From: an uncultured Eubacteriales bacterium
Lineage (GTDB): Bacteria; Bacillota; Clostridia; Lachnospirales; Lachnospiraceae
NCBI GenBank assembly: GCA_949292785.1
Contig: CASFBK010000012.1
Span: 1 to 64,000, forward strand
Direction: 5' to 3'
DNA length: 64,000 nt
The notes under the pieces are model-generated. The model worked only from the letters and a program-made list of their open reading frames with translations, made no database searches and had not been told where the DNA came from. Both the position numbers and the translations under genes were made by a program. This document shows, in pieces, positions 31,998-41,271 of the stretch. The stretch's first letter is position 1. Every line of letters starts with the position of its first letter.

Positions 31998-33098
31998 CTA
32001 CTTTTGAATCTCAATACCTGGAAACTGTTGATAAATCTGTTCTAATTCTTCCTCATTCTCTGCTAATGGTGTATCTATAACAGATAAATCCTTTAGATTT
32101 TTTAACTTTAAAATATCTTTTGCCTCTGACACGTTTGTTCCTGTCAGTCCAAGTCTCTCTAAATTATTCAATCCATTTAACATACCTAAATCTGAAATAT
32201 TACATCCCCGTAATGATAAATTCTTTAATTTTGAACATTCTGCTATTGCTGAATAATCTGTAAGTGATTGATTGACCAATACAAGCTCCTTTAAATTTTT
32301 TGCATTCTTTAAGAAATTTAAATCACTCAATTTCCCCTCTTTTACCGATAAATTTAGTGTCTCTATATTTGGACAATTTTCAAATATAATTCCTAACTCT
32401 TCTGCATTTCCGGCAAGCGGTGTATTCTCAAGGTCTAAATCTTTAAGCAATTTTAAGTTCACAATCTGCCCTGCTTTTGAAACATCACATCCCTTTATCC
32501 ACAAACTTTCCAATTCAGTAAGACCATCTAACATATCCAGCTCTCCTATATAACACCCATTAAAAAACAGACTTTTCAAATGCGGTATTTTTGAAATAGC
32601 CGAATAATCTTTTGTGGGTTGATAAAACAGCGTTAAATACTCTAAATTTTTTGCATTCTTTAAAAACTCTAAATTCTCTAACTCAAAATGGTCTTCCACT
32701 CCTATAAGCATCAAATAATTTATTTTGGAACAACTCTTTGTGATACCATCCAATTCTGTTTCCATCTGTTGAATCCAGTCTTCGTCATTCATATCTTTTC
32801 CTTTTACATATTCCACCTGACCTATTTCTAAACTTTCTAACTGTTTACATTTTTCTATATCTGTTAAAGTATCATAACGACCTGGATAGCGAATATTAAG
32901 ACTTGTTACCTCTTCTAAATTCTCTTCGCGAAATTTCTCCTCTGATTTTTCTTCCGACGAACTCCTTATCACAAATCCCATTCTTTCATCTTCAAATTTT
33001 ACTTTTCTCATCTGATCCAATATCATGGGGCGAATAACCGTAACTCCAAACACTAAAATAACGATTATCCAGCCACCTATAATTAATTTCTTCTTCAT
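31998..33098 (-). CDS. Membrane-anchored leucine-rich-repeat protein, candidate T7SS immunity protein
   Basis: A 366-residue protein: an N-terminal membrane anchor (about 4-24), a linker, then roughly twelve leucine-rich repeats of about 22-25 residues (LESLEIGQVEYV, LKSLFFNGCYIGELDML, LKNLSLRGCNISDLGML). Residues near 140-230 and 265-355 resemble each other, so the repeat array itself seems duplicated. Topology places the repeats outside the cell. The start codon overlaps the stop of the LXG-like gene (ATGA), so translation is coupled. T7SS effector genes are usually followed by immunity genes; an LRR immunity protein would be unusual. It could instead be a partner or adhesin. Confidence 0.7.
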   Translation of the reverse strand: MKKKLIIGGWIIVILVFGVTVIRPMILDQMRKVKFEDERMGFVIRSSSEEKSEEKFREENLEEVTSLNIRYPGRYDTLTDIEKCKQLESLEIGQVEYVKGKDMNDEDWIQQMETELDGITKSCSKINYLMLIGVEDHFELENLEFLKNAKNLEYLTLFYQPTKDYSAISKIPHLKSLFFNGCYIGELDMLDGLTELESLWIKGCDVSKAGQIVNLKLLKDLDLENTPLAGNAEELGIIFENCPNIETLNLSVKEGKLSDLNFLKNAKNLKELVLVNQSLTDYSAIAECSKLKNLSLRGCNISDLGMLNGLNNLERLGLTGTNVSEAKDILKLKNLKDLSVIDTPLAENEEELEQIYQQFPGIEIQK

Positions 33099-34903
33099 TC
33101 CATCTTATCCATTTCTTTCATTTTATTTTCGACAATATACCCATATAATTTTTTCATATCGTCAGGCAGTCCGTCTCCAAATTGATAAACCTCCTCCGGT
33201 CTTGTCAGTACTGTTTCTACTGTCAATCCATCCGGTGGAAATTCTTCTTTTATCAATTTCTCTAATTGCATAGGTATGCCATTCTCCTCGTTTCCAATAC
33301 TATTTAATGTATTAATTTTCTCTCTTGTCTTTTCACCTTCATATACAAAAATTTTATGTTCATTTTCCTTTTCATATTTCATATCATAATCCACAAAATT
33401 TGCAGAGCAATCATAATTACCGTAAATATATCCTGCTGAAAGCGCATCAAACTGCTCTTCTATAAATTTATGATTCTTTTGCGCTTGTTGTTGTCCCATC
33501 CAAAAGTCCATTCCAATCCCCACAATGATTCCTTTCCCCGGTATACTATCAACTACATGTTTCCTGATACGCCCCTCTGCTTTATCTGCAATATAATCCT
33601 CTAACGTGTACTGACCGAATCTGCAATCAAATAAATATCTCACATTATCTATCATTTTTTCATCAATAGCTCTTCCGTTTACTGTATTACTAACAGTAAT
33701 TGCAGATTCTAATAATTTATTTATTTGACCATATTCATCCGCTGTCTTATGTTCCAAAAATTCTACCACTAAATCACCATCTTTATTTTTCTTAATAGTA
33801 AACTTGGGATAGTCCGCCTGATACTCTCCATCAAATGATATACATTGATTAATTACATGCAATAACGTCAATCGTTGCAATAAAGCATCTCTTTGTCCTT
33901 CATATTCTAATACTTTAATATTATCCCCACTTGCTCTGGTCTCTTGCAACAGGCTCAATTTCTCAAAAGAAGCCTTCTCAATCCTGCCTATCATCTGCTC
34001 TAATTTTTCATGGTCTACATTCCACTCAGAAAAATCTCTTTTTTCATCCCATAATATTTCAAAATGATAGTCATGTCTATCTTTCATCATGCATTGCATA
34101 AATACAGCCAAATCCTCATCCTCTGCCAGCAAATAAGCCAACGCTATTACATCATACTCCTCCGCTGTAATCTCTCCCGCATCTTTTTTTAAGATTTTCT
34201 CCACTTCTTTTATATCAATGGTGATTTCTCCGTTTTCGGATACGGTAAACACACGGTTAAAATAGACATTATGAATATCAGTTCGCCAGCCTGCGTTCAT
34301 ATCAGGATGATATGCTCCGTCGTAGAAAGCTCCCTGCACACTGGTCAGTGCATCTTCTGCTATTGCACGGATGCTTTGTCCCTCTTCAAAAAGACCGCTG
34401 GTAAACTTTTCTACTGCGTCATACTGGTCTTCTTTTTCCTGCCATGCATCATAGAACCTCTGCTCGATTTCTGCCATCGCCTCATAATGTTCCACCTTGG
34501 TCTTATAATTTAAGCGCAGCAGGTTGGTCTCTGCCCGGCGCGCTTTTTTACGATACAGCTCTGCCTTTTCTTCATTCCGTATTTTTTCTTTCCGCGCGGA
34601 TTCTTTCTCTCCAAGTATTAATTCACCTTTCAGCTCCAGTCCGCCTACTGCCATCTTCAAAAACCGAAAATCACTGATGTCTGTCTCGTTTGCCAGCCGC
34701 ATGGTCTGCAATGCGGTTACATAATCATTCATCTGCTGCTTTAAAGCATCAAACGCCTCGCTTTTTATCCTTCCGTCGTCAATAAACGCCTGTATGCTTT
34801 TCTCTTCCCTGCGGAAGGCTTCATTGTCCTTTTCCAACTGACTGATTGCAGCATCGCACTGTACCCGTATTGCTTCCGGATTTAAATAAGAATTTTCGTT
34901 CAT
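33095..34903 (-). CDS. LXG-like type VII secretion effector with unrecognised C-terminal domain
   Basis: A 602-residue protein without signal peptide. The N-terminal ~215 residues are almost all helical (AIRVQCDAAISQLEKDNEAF to the FYDGAYHPDMNAGW segment) as in LXG domains that target T7SS. A middle region (215-390) includes ITAEEYDVIALAYLLAEDED. The C-terminal part (about 390-602) has CRFGQYTLEDYIAD and GMDFWMGQQQAQKNH and matches no toxin family I recognise. Identification rests largely on context: two small helical genes precede it and a coupled gene follows. The 5' part is richer in GC than the 3' part, suggesting C-terminal replacement. The start follows AAGGAAAATC. Confidence 0.65.
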   Translation of the reverse strand: MNENSYLNPEAIRVQCDAAISQLEKDNEAFRREEKSIQAFIDDGRIKSEAFDALKQQMNDYVTALQTMRLANETDISDFRFLKMAVGGLELKGELILGEKESARKEKIRNEEKAELYRKKARRAETNLLRLNYKTKVEHYEAMAEIEQRFYDAWQEKEDQYDAVEKFTSGLFEEGQSIRAIAEDALTSVQGAFYDGAYHPDMNAGWRTDIHNVYFNRVFTVSENGEITIDIKEVEKILKKDAGEITAEEYDVIALAYLLAEDEDLAVFMQCMMKDRHDYHFEILWDEKRDFSEWNVDHEKLEQMIGRIEKASFEKLSLLQETRASGDNIKVLEYEGQRDALLQRLTLLHVINQCISFDGEYQADYPKFTIKKNKDGDLVVEFLEHKTADEYGQINKLLESAITVSNTVNGRAIDEKMIDNVRYLFDCRFGQYTLEDYIADKAEGRIRKHVVDSIPGKGIIVGIGMDFWMGQQQAQKNHKFIEEQFDALSAGYIYGNYDCSANFVDYDMKYEKENEHKIFVYEGEKTREKINTLNSIGNEENGIPMQLEKLIKEEFPPDGLTVETVLTRPEEVYQFGDGLPDDMKKLYGYIVENKMKEMDKME

Positions 34904-34990
34904 ATGATTTTCCTTCGATTACCTTTCCTCTTCTTTGTGTTTTAATTGTATCATTTGTTGTTCCAGACCTTCCCTGTCGTCTTTCATCTG

Positions 34991-35287
34991 TTATCTTTGT
35001 TTTTTGACTTCCTGATGGAATTGCTCATTAAATTCCGTTTTCTTTCTTCGGAATGTCCGCATCAGATACTCCTTTTCATCAAGCAATTGAAAAATTTTTT
35101 TATCCCCTGCGGGGCATTCTCTTCTGATATTTTGCAAACGCGTATAAGAACGACTGATTTCCATATCTTCGTCCTCTTCTTCCTGCAATACCTGTCTTGT
35201 ATTCTGTTCCAAACGTTCCTGCTCTTCCTCTATCTGCCCTGCTTTTTTCCTTAACTGCTGTGTTTCTTCTTCCTTTGTATTTTTCAT
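34991..35287 (-). CDS. Small helical LXG-associated protein (DUF3958-like)
   Basis: A 98-residue, highly charged coiled-coil protein (EEETQQLRKKAGQIEEEQER). Its size, helical content and place between a WXG100-like gene and an LXG-like gene match the second helical partner of LXG effectors, which helps target the effector to the T7SS. The start follows AGGAGTGGCATA; the frame is open further upstream but that part overlaps the preceding gene. Family membership is inferred more from context than from motifs. Confidence 0.62.
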   Translation of the reverse strand: MKNTKEEETQQLRKKAGQIEEEQERLEQNTRQVLQEEEDEDMEISRSYTRLQNIRRECPAGDKKIFQLLDEKEYLMRTFRRKKTEFNEQFHQEVKKQR

Positions 35288-35297
35288 TATGCCACTC

Positions 35298-35588
35298 CTA
35301 TCCTTTCGTAAAACTGCTTTCCCACTGCTTTGCCAGCGTACTGTCATGTTCTAAAAAAGTCACGCCAAGACTTTTTATATTGGAAACTTCCTGTTTTATG
35401 GCACTGCCAAAGTTCTGCTTGGTCTGCTGAGTGTTCGCATAACTTCCCTGTCCTTTTGCATTTGCTGTAATGGTAGATTGATGATCGGATGGATTTAATG
35501 CAACATTTTCAAAATCCCCGGCTGCGCCTGAAATAGCTTGAACATCATCATTTACTGCCTCTTGATTTATTTTAATTTCTTTGTACAT
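35298..35588 (-). CDS. WXG100-like type VII secretion partner (TIGR04197/DUF3130-like)
   Basis: A 96-residue two-helix protein (MYKEIKINQEAVNDDVQAIS, a short turn, then TKQNFGSAIKQEVSNIKSLG and FLEHDSTLAKQW). Such WXG100-related proteins precede LXG effector genes and form a complex with the LXG helices for export. The start is the ATG after GAGAGGAAAG; an ATG 18 bp upstream has a poorer site. It is the first gene of the four-gene cassette. The secretion machinery itself (EssC, EsaA and others) is not in the window. Confidence 0.7.
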   Translation of the reverse strand: MYKEIKINQEAVNDDVQAISGAAGDFENVALNPSDHQSTITANAKGQGSYANTQQTKQNFGSAIKQEVSNIKSLGVTFLEHDSTLAKQWESSFTKG

Positions 35589-35633
35589 GTTATTCTTTCC
35601 TCTCATTATTTTTCCTTTTAAATATAGAACAAA

Positions 35634-35727
35634 GTGTGCATCCTTAGCGGAGCGCTTTTTATATCATAGGAAAGTTATACGTTTTCGTGCTTTAATGCAA
35701 CAAAATCTTTTCTATCATATAAAAAAA
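35634..35727. repeat. Hairpin-forming intergenic repeat, family B, copy 2
   Basis: It aligns end to end with 88-176: shared GCATCC, GCGGAG-GCTTTTT, CATAGGAA and GCTTTAA blocks and a closing A-run. The inner arms (ATATCATAGGAAAG and CTTTTCTATCATAT) pair with two mismatches. It lies upstream of the T7SS cassette and may carry or affect its promoter. Confidence 0.55.
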
Positions 35728-35760
35728 TTCTGCAGTTTCTAACAACCACACTGCAGAATT
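35721..35760 (-). terminator. Rho-independent terminator after sbcC
   Basis: On the minus strand AATTCTGCAGT pairs with ACTGCAGAATT over 11 bp and is followed by a T-run and ATAT. Confidence 0.85.
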
Positions 35761-35815
35761 CAAAACAACTTTATCACTTTTTATCGAAAAACACCATAAA
35801 CTTTGAGGAAAATTT

Positions 35816-38641
35816 TTAACTTTCCAATACCCAGTCCGCATGACTGCCACGCTCTCCCTTTTTTACAATGAGCTTTCGGTCTATCTGCTCTTTCAACTCT
35901 GTAACATGGGAAATGATTCCTACCAGTCTGCTGTCTCCTGCCAACTCTGTTAGAATTCCAATGGCTTTGGTTCTGGCTTCTTCATCCAACGAACCAAACC
36001 CCTCATCAATAAACATGGTATCAAGATGTACCTTTCCCGCCATACGCTGAATAATATCTGCCATTCCAAGCGCCATGGAAAGCGCTGCCATAAAGGACTC
36101 TCCTCCGGATAAGGTCTTTACATCTCTTACCTTATCCGTTACCAGGTCATATACGTCTAAATCCAGTCCTGCTTCTGCCCGTTTTCCCAGTTTCTCCAGG
36201 TCTCGGCACTGCAGAATGAACTGTCCACCGCTCATTTTCACCAGACGTCGGTTTGCCTCCGCTACAATATATCTGAAATAGCGCCGCTGCACATAGGTCT
36301 GCAAATCCAGTTTTGCCTGCTGATTCAGATTTCCATTAGCGGTACGGTCCAAAGTGCTGATTGTCATATATTCTTTTTCTAAGGAAACTCTTTCCTGATA
36401 CAGCTCCTTTAAATTCTTCCACGCCTGTTGATTACGGCTCAGCTCTCCTGCCAGTTTTGTTTTTGTCTGCTCTAACTGTTTCTGCTCTTTTTCAAGCTGA
36501 CCTGCCTCCGCTTCTAGGGAACTGGTATCTACCCTGTCTTTTCCAGAAAGCTCCTCTTTCATCTGTGCAAAATGCTCCTGTAACGTGACCAGCGTTCCCT
36601 GCCGGCTTGCCTGAAGCTGCTGCAAGTCCTGCAGCTTCTTTTCCTGTTCTGTCTTTTGACGCTCTAACTGCTGTTTTTCCTGTTCTGCCCTTTGCAGATT
36701 CTGATTTAATTCCTGCTCTGTCTCGTATGGCAGTTCTTCCACAAGATTCTGACATGTCCCATTTACAGTTTCCTGCTCTGCCTGAATCCGATAACATAAT
36801 TCTGTTGCCGTTTCTCTGCTCTGCGAGAGCGTTTCCTGCTCTTCTAAGAGCTTCTCCTGCTTCTTTTTTTGTATTTCACAATTTTTTTGCTTTTCTTCTG
36901 CCTCGGTACGTTGTTTTTTTATCTGCTGATACTCTGTCTTACACTGTATGCGCTGATAGCTGATTTCTTCTTTTGACACTTCTTTGCCAAACAGCCGCCT
37001 GGCATCCTGTGTCAGCAGGGAGTGTTCCTTTTCTAACTGCCCCTTTGCTTCCTGATAGGCTTCCTGTTTCTGGTGCAACAGTGTATCTGCCTGTTCTCTT
37101 CGTTTCTTTGCCGCTTCTACCTCCTGCTGGGTAACCGCATGTTCAGAAAGTCTTGCCTTTCTTGGATGCTCCAAGGAACCGCAGACCGGACAGGGTTCTT
37201 TCTCCTGCAATTTTTCTGCAATAATGCCGACCTGCTCTTCTATGAATATCCGGTTCTTTTCTTCATAGCCTCGACTCTTTTCCTCATAATCTGCCAGTGA
37301 CTTTCGCACTTCTTCCTGCTGTCTTTCACATACTGTATGCAGTTCTTCCAGATGTTCTGCCCTCTGCTCCATCTCTGCCAGCCTCTGCTGTTTTTCTTCC
37401 AGCCCTTTTTCCTGTTGATGCAGCTGTGCTAACCTTTCCGGTTCCTGTTCCAGCTGCTGAATCCCTTCCATATTTTTCTGTAATTCATTCTTTTTCTGAC
37501 TTAACTGCATTTCGATGTTAGCAAGCTTCTGCTCTGCCGCCTTTTTCTTTTCCTCTATCTTGGATAACAGTTCCTGTTTTTCTTTTAAAACGGCATACTT
37601 TGGAAGCAGCGCTTTCCACCCTGCAATTTTTTCTAACAGCTGCGGCATACGGCTGCTATATTGCTGTACCTGCTCCTGTAGCTGTTCCTCCTGTACCCGT
37701 ATCTGCTCTTTGCCCTGCTCTAATCGAAGTTTTACCTGTTCTATCTTTTCTTTTTCCTGGTCAAGCTGACTTAGGCGGTTATTAATCTCCTGCGCCTGCT
37801 TTCTTTTTAAGCTATTTTCCGTAAAAAGCTTCTGTTTTTCCTGTATCAGCCCTGCAAGCTCCCTTTCCTGACCGGTCATTTCCTGTAACATCTGCTCTAA
37901 CACCTGTAATGTCTGCTCTGCCTGGGTTTCCTGCTTTTCCCTGCACTGTTCCCACGCTTCCAGGCTCGGACTGTCCAGCGGGCACACCACGCCAGCCGCT
38001 TCATGCTCCCACAGCTTACGGTTGTCTGCCAGTTTCTGGTACACTTCCTTTCCCTGCTCCCGAAGCTGCTGCTGTATCATTCGGTAAATCCGGGTATCAA
38101 AAACCTTTTCAAAAATTTCTTTTCGCTCCTTTGAGGGTGCATGGAGCAGTTTCATAAATTCCCCCTGGGCAATCATGGATATCTGGGTAAACTGCCCTAC
38201 GTCCACACCGATGATTTCTGCGATTTTCTCATTAATATCACGGATTCTTCCCGGAAATACCTGACCATCCGGCAAGGTCAGCTCCACTGCCGCCGCCTCA
38301 TTCGTCAGCGTCAGTTCCCCCTCCTTATTCCGTCGTTTGCTGATTCTTTTGTAGTTGGGATTGCGGCGTATTCCATAGGTCTTGCCCTGATAGGAAAAAA
38401 TAAATTCCACAAAGGTAGGCGTACTGCCGTCTGCATACTGACTGCGCATCATATCCCCTTCTCTGCGCCCGCCGCTGGTCTGGTCAAAAAGTGCATAGGT
38501 AATGGCATCAAATATGGTAGTCTTTCCTGCTCCCGTATCTCCCGTGATGAGAAAAATACCGTTCCGCACCTTTTCAAAATCTATGGTCTCCACTCCGGCA
38601 TAAGAGCCGAACGCAGACATGGTAAGTCTTATCGGTCTCAT
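35816..38641 (-). CDS. sbcC: DNA double-strand break repair ATPase SbcC (Rad50-like)
   Basis: A 941-residue SMC-like ATPase. Walker A is GDTGAGKTTIFDAITYALF (about 34). Two long Gln/Glu/Lys-rich coiled coils flank the zinc hook CPVC (Cys484, Cys487). The C-terminal lobe has TLSGGESFMAALSMALG and Walker B MFIDEGFGSLD. With SbcD it opens hairpins and processes DNA ends. The ATG overlaps the sbcD stop (ATGA), a coupled pair. The coiled coils are unusually rich in glutamine. A long overlapping open frame on the other strand is an artefact of this composition. Confidence 0.95.
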   Translation of the reverse strand: MRPIRLTMSAFGSYAGVETIDFEKVRNGIFLITGDTGAGKTTIFDAITYALFDQTSGGRREGDMMRSQYADGSTPTFVEFIFSYQGKTYGIRRNPNYKRISKRRNKEGELTLTNEAAAVELTLPDGQVFPGRIRDINEKIAEIIGVDVGQFTQISMIAQGEFMKLLHAPSKERKEIFEKVFDTRIYRMIQQQLREQGKEVYQKLADNRKLWEHEAAGVVCPLDSPSLEAWEQCREKQETQAEQTLQVLEQMLQEMTGQERELAGLIQEKQKLFTENSLKRKQAQEINNRLSQLDQEKEKIEQVKLRLEQGKEQIRVQEEQLQEQVQQYSSRMPQLLEKIAGWKALLPKYAVLKEKQELLSKIEEKKKAAEQKLANIEMQLSQKKNELQKNMEGIQQLEQEPERLAQLHQQEKGLEEKQQRLAEMEQRAEHLEELHTVCERQQEEVRKSLADYEEKSRGYEEKNRIFIEEQVGIIAEKLQEKEPCPVCGSLEHPRKARLSEHAVTQQEVEAAKKRREQADTLLHQKQEAYQEAKGQLEKEHSLLTQDARRLFGKEVSKEEISYQRIQCKTEYQQIKKQRTEAEEKQKNCEIQKKKQEKLLEEQETLSQSRETATELCYRIQAEQETVNGTCQNLVEELPYETEQELNQNLQRAEQEKQQLERQKTEQEKKLQDLQQLQASRQGTLVTLQEHFAQMKEELSGKDRVDTSSLEAEAGQLEKEQKQLEQTKTKLAGELSRNQQAWKNLKELYQERVSLEKEYMTISTLDRTANGNLNQQAKLDLQTYVQRRYFRYIVAEANRRLVKMSGGQFILQCRDLEKLGKRAEAGLDLDVYDLVTDKVRDVKTLSGGESFMAALSMALGMADIIQRMAGKVHLDTMFIDEGFGSLDEEARTKAIGILTELAGDSRLVGIISHVTELKEQIDRKLIVKKGERGSHADWVLES

Positions 38642-39804
38642 GCCTCTTCCTCCTTACATTGATTGATGATTTTTGATACGATAGCTTCTTCTTCCCCGCT
38701 CATGGTCTGCTGATTCATTTCTTCATAAAAGGAACGAAAAATCTCCATGGGCTGTAACTGGATATCCAGCTCGTCCTTCTCTTCCATCAGCCCCTTGGTT
38801 CTGCTGTTTTCTATCCGAAGCTCTAAAATATTGTCATAGACCTCTTCCAGCTGTTCCTTGGGATTATATGGCTCTTTTTCATCGGTCATGGTAATACTGA
38901 CAAAGTCATGGCAATTCTCCTTGGTAGCACGCTCTAAAATTTCCTTTAACGTTCCCTTTTCCCTGCGGACTTCCTGTATTGGAACCAGTGGAATGGTCTC
39001 AATGACGGGTTCTTCTCCCTTTTTTCCTAATGTCACCATGGTGATGGATTTCTTATGATGCTCTTCACTGACCGAATACTTCAAAGGCGTACCGCAATAA
39101 CGGATATGGGGACTTTTTACCATCTGAGCTCCATGGATGTGTCCTAGCGCCGCATAGTCAAACTGCTCAATGACAGATACATCAATATTGTCAAGCCCGC
39201 CAACGGAAAGCACTGCTGTTTCTGACTCACAAAGCTCCGGCTTTTTTCCGCCGTTGCTGTAAAACTGATGGGATAACAGCACATTTCGCTTTGTATAGTC
39301 AATATGCTCGCGGGCTAATATCTCACGCACTGCACTTTCATAATCAGTAACAACACCTTCTTCAAACAGATGACGTACATATCCTGGTTTTAAAAAGGGA
39401 AGCAGATAAAAACTCACTGTTCCCCATTCGTCCTGTAGCTCTATTTTCTTTAGGTGCTCTCCCTCCTGCTGTGGCGGCAGAACCGACACATAAATATGGT
39501 GTTTTTCTAAAAAGCTGCTGGCATAATTCAGCCGCTGTGCACTGTCGTGATTTCCTGCAATCAACAGTATCGGCGTTCCTGTCACACGCTCTGAAAGCTC
39601 GTTTAAAAAATCATCGAACAGAGTATAGGCCTCTGCGGATGGTACCGATTTGTCAAAAATATCTCCGCAAATCAATATCGCATCCGGTGCATATTCCAAA
39701 GCCCGCTCTACGATTTGATGTAGGATTGCCTGCTGATTTTTCTTTAGATTATAATAATGCAGTTGTTTTCCTATGTGTAAATCCGATAAATGAAAAATTT
39801 TCAA
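38638..39804 (-). CDS. sbcD: DNA double-strand break repair nuclease SbcD (Mre11-like)
   Basis: A 388-residue Mn-dependent nuclease. All phosphoesterase motifs are present: LSDLHIGKQL, ICGDIFDKSVPS, LLIAGNHDSAQRL, LLSHQF, and ALGHIHGAQ. The C-terminal ~120 residues form the capping and SbcC-binding part. The start is a TTG (39802-39804) behind AAGGGAGC; no ATG is near. It overlaps sbcC by 4 bp and lies 36 bp after the patatin-like gene. Confidence 0.95.
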   Translation of the reverse strand: MKIFHLSDLHIGKQLHYYNLKKNQQAILHQIVERALEYAPDAILICGDIFDKSVPSAEAYTLFDDFLNELSERVTGTPILLIAGNHDSAQRLNYASSFLEKHHIYVSVLPPQQEGEHLKKIELQDEWGTVSFYLLPFLKPGYVRHLFEEGVVTDYESAVREILAREHIDYTKRNVLLSHQFYSNGGKKPELCESETAVLSVGGLDNIDVSVIEQFDYAALGHIHGAQMVKSPHIRYCGTPLKYSVSEEHHKKSITMVTLGKKGEEPVIETIPLVPIQEVRREKGTLKEILERATKENCHDFVSITMTDEKEPYNPKEQLEEVYDNILELRIENSRTKGLMEEKDELDIQLQPMEIFRSFYEEMNQQTMSGEEEAIVSKIINQCKEEEA

Positions 39805-39840
39805 TATTATGCTCCCTTCTCACACTAAATCCCAGGACCG

Positions 39841-40689
39841 CTACTCTATTCCCAGATACTTCTTCAGTTCCGGCATCCGTTCCTTTGCCATCTGATATCC
39901 CTCATCATATAACTGTCTGAGCTTTTCCGGATTGGATTCGGTACGTCCGATACCATAAGTTGTCTCTGGCGCTATCACAAAAACTTCTCCTGCCTTTTCC
40001 TGCTCTAATAACTCTTTCATGCAGGCATTGTACCGCTCCGGTCTCTTTTCTAAATCTTCCACAATTTTAGGATATTTCTTATAAAGCTTCTGGGAAATCT
40101 TTCCGGCGCGCTCTTGTTTCTTCACATAGCCCCGCTCTCTGGTAAGGATAACAATATTTTTGTCGCAGCCTTCCTTGACTGCCTGTTTATATGGAATAGA
40201 ATCGGACAGACCTCCATCCAGATAATAATACTTTCCCACCTTTACCGGCTGAAACAGAATCGGAAGGGCACAGCTTGCCACCAATACTTCATACTTATCA
40301 TCCCTTCGCGGCACTTCAAGATATTCCGGTTTTCCGGTATGAATGTTAGTAACGCCTGCCACTACTTTTCCCGGAAATGCCTCAAAGGCATCCATATCAA
40401 AGGGTAATAATTTATTAGGAACCTCCCCGAATGCAAATTCAAGATTATAAAAATTCCGGTTTTTCAGCAGATGTCTCGCTCCCATATAGCGCTTATCTCC
40501 CATGTATTTTGTGGCAAGTTCCAGATTCCTGCCCTTTTGCCTGGATAAATATGATACGCCATAAGCGATACCTGCGGATACTCCGATAAAATAATCCGGC
40601 ATAATACCCTCTTCTAAAAACACATCCGTGACACCACAACTAAATACTGTTCTGCTGGCGCCGCCTTCCATGGTAATTCCTAACTTCAT
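39841..40689 (-). CDS. Patatin-like phospholipase family protein
   Basis: A 282-residue serine hydrolase of the patatin/RssA-YjjU type. The nucleophile elbow is GVSAG (Ser near 39), the catalytic Asp is in DGGLSDSIP, and the oxyanion segment reads GGASRTVFSCG in place of the usual glycine-rich loop. It probably deacylates phospholipids or another lipid ester in the cytoplasm. There is no signal peptide. It lies upstream of sbcD in the same direction. Substrate unknown. Confidence 0.85.
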   Translation of the reverse strand: MKLGITMEGGASRTVFSCGVTDVFLEEGIMPDYFIGVSAGIAYGVSYLSRQKGRNLELATKYMGDKRYMGARHLLKNRNFYNLEFAFGEVPNKLLPFDMDAFEAFPGKVVAGVTNIHTGKPEYLEVPRRDDKYEVLVASCALPILFQPVKVGKYYYLDGGLSDSIPYKQAVKEGCDKNIVILTRERGYVKKQERAGKISQKLYKKYPKIVEDLEKRPERYNACMKELLEQEKAGEVFVIAPETTYGIGRTESNPEKLRQLYDEGYQMAKERMPELKKYLGIE

Positions 40690-40841
40690 TTAAACTCCTT
40701 CTTTCCTCTTAATTATACTAACGAAACCAATATACTCCTCATTATATAACTTTCCCGTTTACCGGGCAAGTGAAACTCTCCTTTGATTTCCATATATTTA
40801 CTTGAATTTTACACGCCTTTTACTCACATCCTAAAATACAT

Positions 40842-40870
40842 TTTACCTTATTTTGCTAAGCTAATATTAT
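40842..40870 (+). promoter_or_regulatory. Promoter of the small membrane protein gene
   Basis: TTTACC (40842-40847), 17 bp and TATTAT (40865-40870) end 17 bp before the start codon at 40888, so the leader would be very short. Confidence 0.45.
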
Positions 40871-40887
40871 CGAAAGGAGGATTTGTT

Positions 40888-41133
40888 ATGAAACAGTTAT
40901 ATAAACTTTCCCAGCAATTAGAAGCAAACGGTTTTGCATCCACAAATACTGCATATGTACTTCTGCGCACTTTGGCTGTATTTGTTCCTTCTCTCATTGC
41001 AGGACTTTTATTAAAAAATATCGTGCATCTGCCCGCTACCAGCCCGGAGGTATTTGTTATTATTTTCTGTGGATGGATTACTATCATCTTTGGCTTCTGG
41101 GGAGCACTTTTACATTTAATGCGAATGGGCTAA
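40888..41133 (+). CDS. Small membrane protein of unknown function
   Basis: An 81-residue protein with two predicted membrane helices (about 24-42 and 52-74) joined by a short loop, and a basic, soluble N terminus of about 20 residues. An excellent AAAGGAGGATTTGTT site precedes the ATG; the open frame extends upstream but without a site. Not recognised. It is a single gene between the divergent patatin-like gene and another small gene. Confidence 0.7.
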   Translation: MKQLYKLSQQLEANGFASTNTAYVLLRTLAVFVPSLIAGLLLKNIVHLPATSPEVFVIIFCGWITIIFGFWGALLHLMRMG

Positions 41134-41271
41134 TGCTTTACATTCTGACTTTTTCTTAATTTTATTCTTTTTTGTAATTTAAAAAGACTTTTTCTTCCTC
41201 TTCATGTATAATAAGCTTATAACTATTTACCAATGCACGGATGCAGCTTTGTTATCATGGAGGAGATGAAA

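Noticed and set aside
38141-38662. 173-residue plus-strand open frame inside sbcC
   Set aside because: It is antisense to an intact, clearly recognised gene, with low-complexity content and no ribosome binding site.
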